A stretch of DNA of 64,000 bases from Agrypnia vestita. Taxonomy: Eukaryota > Arthropoda > Insecta > Trichoptera > Phryganeidae. Shown one piece after another: positions 63,411 to 64,000 of this stretch. The stretch spans positions 1-64,000 of the forward strand of contig JADDOH010024921.1 in NCBI GenBank assembly GCA_016648135.1. The letters run 5' to 3'. Under the pieces are notes generated by a model. The model did not search any database, was not told where the DNA came from, and was given only the letters and a program-made list of their open reading frames with translations. The position numbers were made by a program, and so were the translations under genes. Every line of letters begins with the position of its first letter. Position 1 is the first letter of the stretch.

Positions 63411-64000
63411 AATTAAACAATAAAATAACAAATACTTCTATTTTTAACTATTCATAATTTCACTACGTTAAATCTGTTTAGTGTATATAAAATGATTAAT
63501 ATTTTTCTTTATTAATTTTCGTTTAATTAAAAATAACACGACAGGTCTTTTGCGGATGCCCTCTCTTCAGCGGTCGCCTTATACAATACAGTTTAATTAC
63601 ATGCTCGTAAAATAACAATAGATCTAAAAAAAATTATCTTTTTGAAAAACAAAGGTTTGTAAAAAAATGTTAATCCAAAATATTTAACCCTGCAAACCAT
63701 TTTCTTCTCGTTTTAAAAGCGTTTAAGCTCGTCCCGACCGCATAGTCATCAGCGAGACCTCGTGAAATATAAAATATCGAAAAAGGTGCTCTAAAATAAT
63801 TAAATTAAGTGCTACATTAAACAAATTAACGGGATAACGAACTTTGGCCCGCACCAAATTCAGAACGCACTAAATTGGAACAAGTTTTAACATTTTAATC
63901 CTGGATTTATGCTACATTTATAGCAACTAATTATCAAATGGTCCGGACATGTTTTATGAGTAAGCAGTTTGAATTTGATATTACTAGATTTATTTAATTG
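63411..64000. other. No recognisable feature
   Basis: AT-rich, unassigned; no gene at the window edge. Confidence 0.4.

Overview
The window looks like transposon-dense, AT-rich insect DNA. I found no intact host protein gene, rRNA or convincing functional tRNA. An insect source fits the (TTAGG)n telomere-type repeat at 11219-11268, the near-complete cecropia/Hsmar1-like mariner at 17133-18424, and the mix of RTE/CR1-like LINEs, Penelope-like, Harbinger, hAT and Helitron-like remnants. A beetle or other holometabolous insect is plausible, but the species cannot be told. The region could be intergenic or a long intron.

Most of the recognisable sequence is in repeat families that recur across the window:
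(1) Inverted-repeat elements (called P1 to P5 here) that carry hammerhead-ribozyme-like motifs: YUGANGA, a stem II hairpin, then GAAAC and a GUH-type cleavage site. They lie at 975-1214, 1330-1620, 10070-10310, 11083-11160, 21566-21960, 23835-24590, 25425-25620, 30470-31290, 43793-44105, 45445-45550, 60590-60690 and 63036-63311. A further motif lies beside a Penelope-like GIY-YIG fragment at 49189-49627.
(2) Helitron-like elements (5' TC, 3' CTAG followed by T) at 2718-3443, 31643-32010, 52526-53022 and 57345-57741. The last two carry arrays of heat-shock-element pentamers.
(3) Palindromic MITEs with CAGGG ends and a TA target (7183-7723, 24010-24539, pieces at 34567 and 18720), a second foldback family (12019, 19554, 28455, 50343, 3640), two hAT MITEs (40720, 44258), a TTAA element (61332) and a Harbinger deletion derivative with both gene starts (36144-36918).
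(4) LINE fragments. One family, called LINE-G here, has five 3' ends with GTTA tails (5150, 16845-, 45551, 46636, 55630). An RTE-like family is at 62612-63410, 44106 and 53414, and CR1/Jockey-like pieces are at 5635 and 47951.
(5) tRNA-derived SINEs (families A-D) and an unclassified repeat T (six copies).
(6) Tandem arrays: 220 bp x4 (3748-4625), 70 bp x4 perfect (59983-60262), about 34 bp x5-6 (57748-57945) and 17 bp x4 (16440-16512).

The most informative locus is 62612-63410. A 276-bp P1 element with a hammerhead-like motif in each arm interrupts the frame of an RTE-like LINE and is flanked by a 13-bp direct repeat. That marks the hammerhead-bearing foldback family as a unit that has moved, probably by target-primed reverse transcription. 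A second nested event, a palindromic MITE at 24010-24539 inside a P3 element, dates the two families relative to each other.

Between the repeats are short GC-richer single-copy islands (8720-9010, 22300-22500, 27180-27560, 28650-29000, 38930-39070, 51420-51620, 54410-54540, 58020-58270). I could not assign them.
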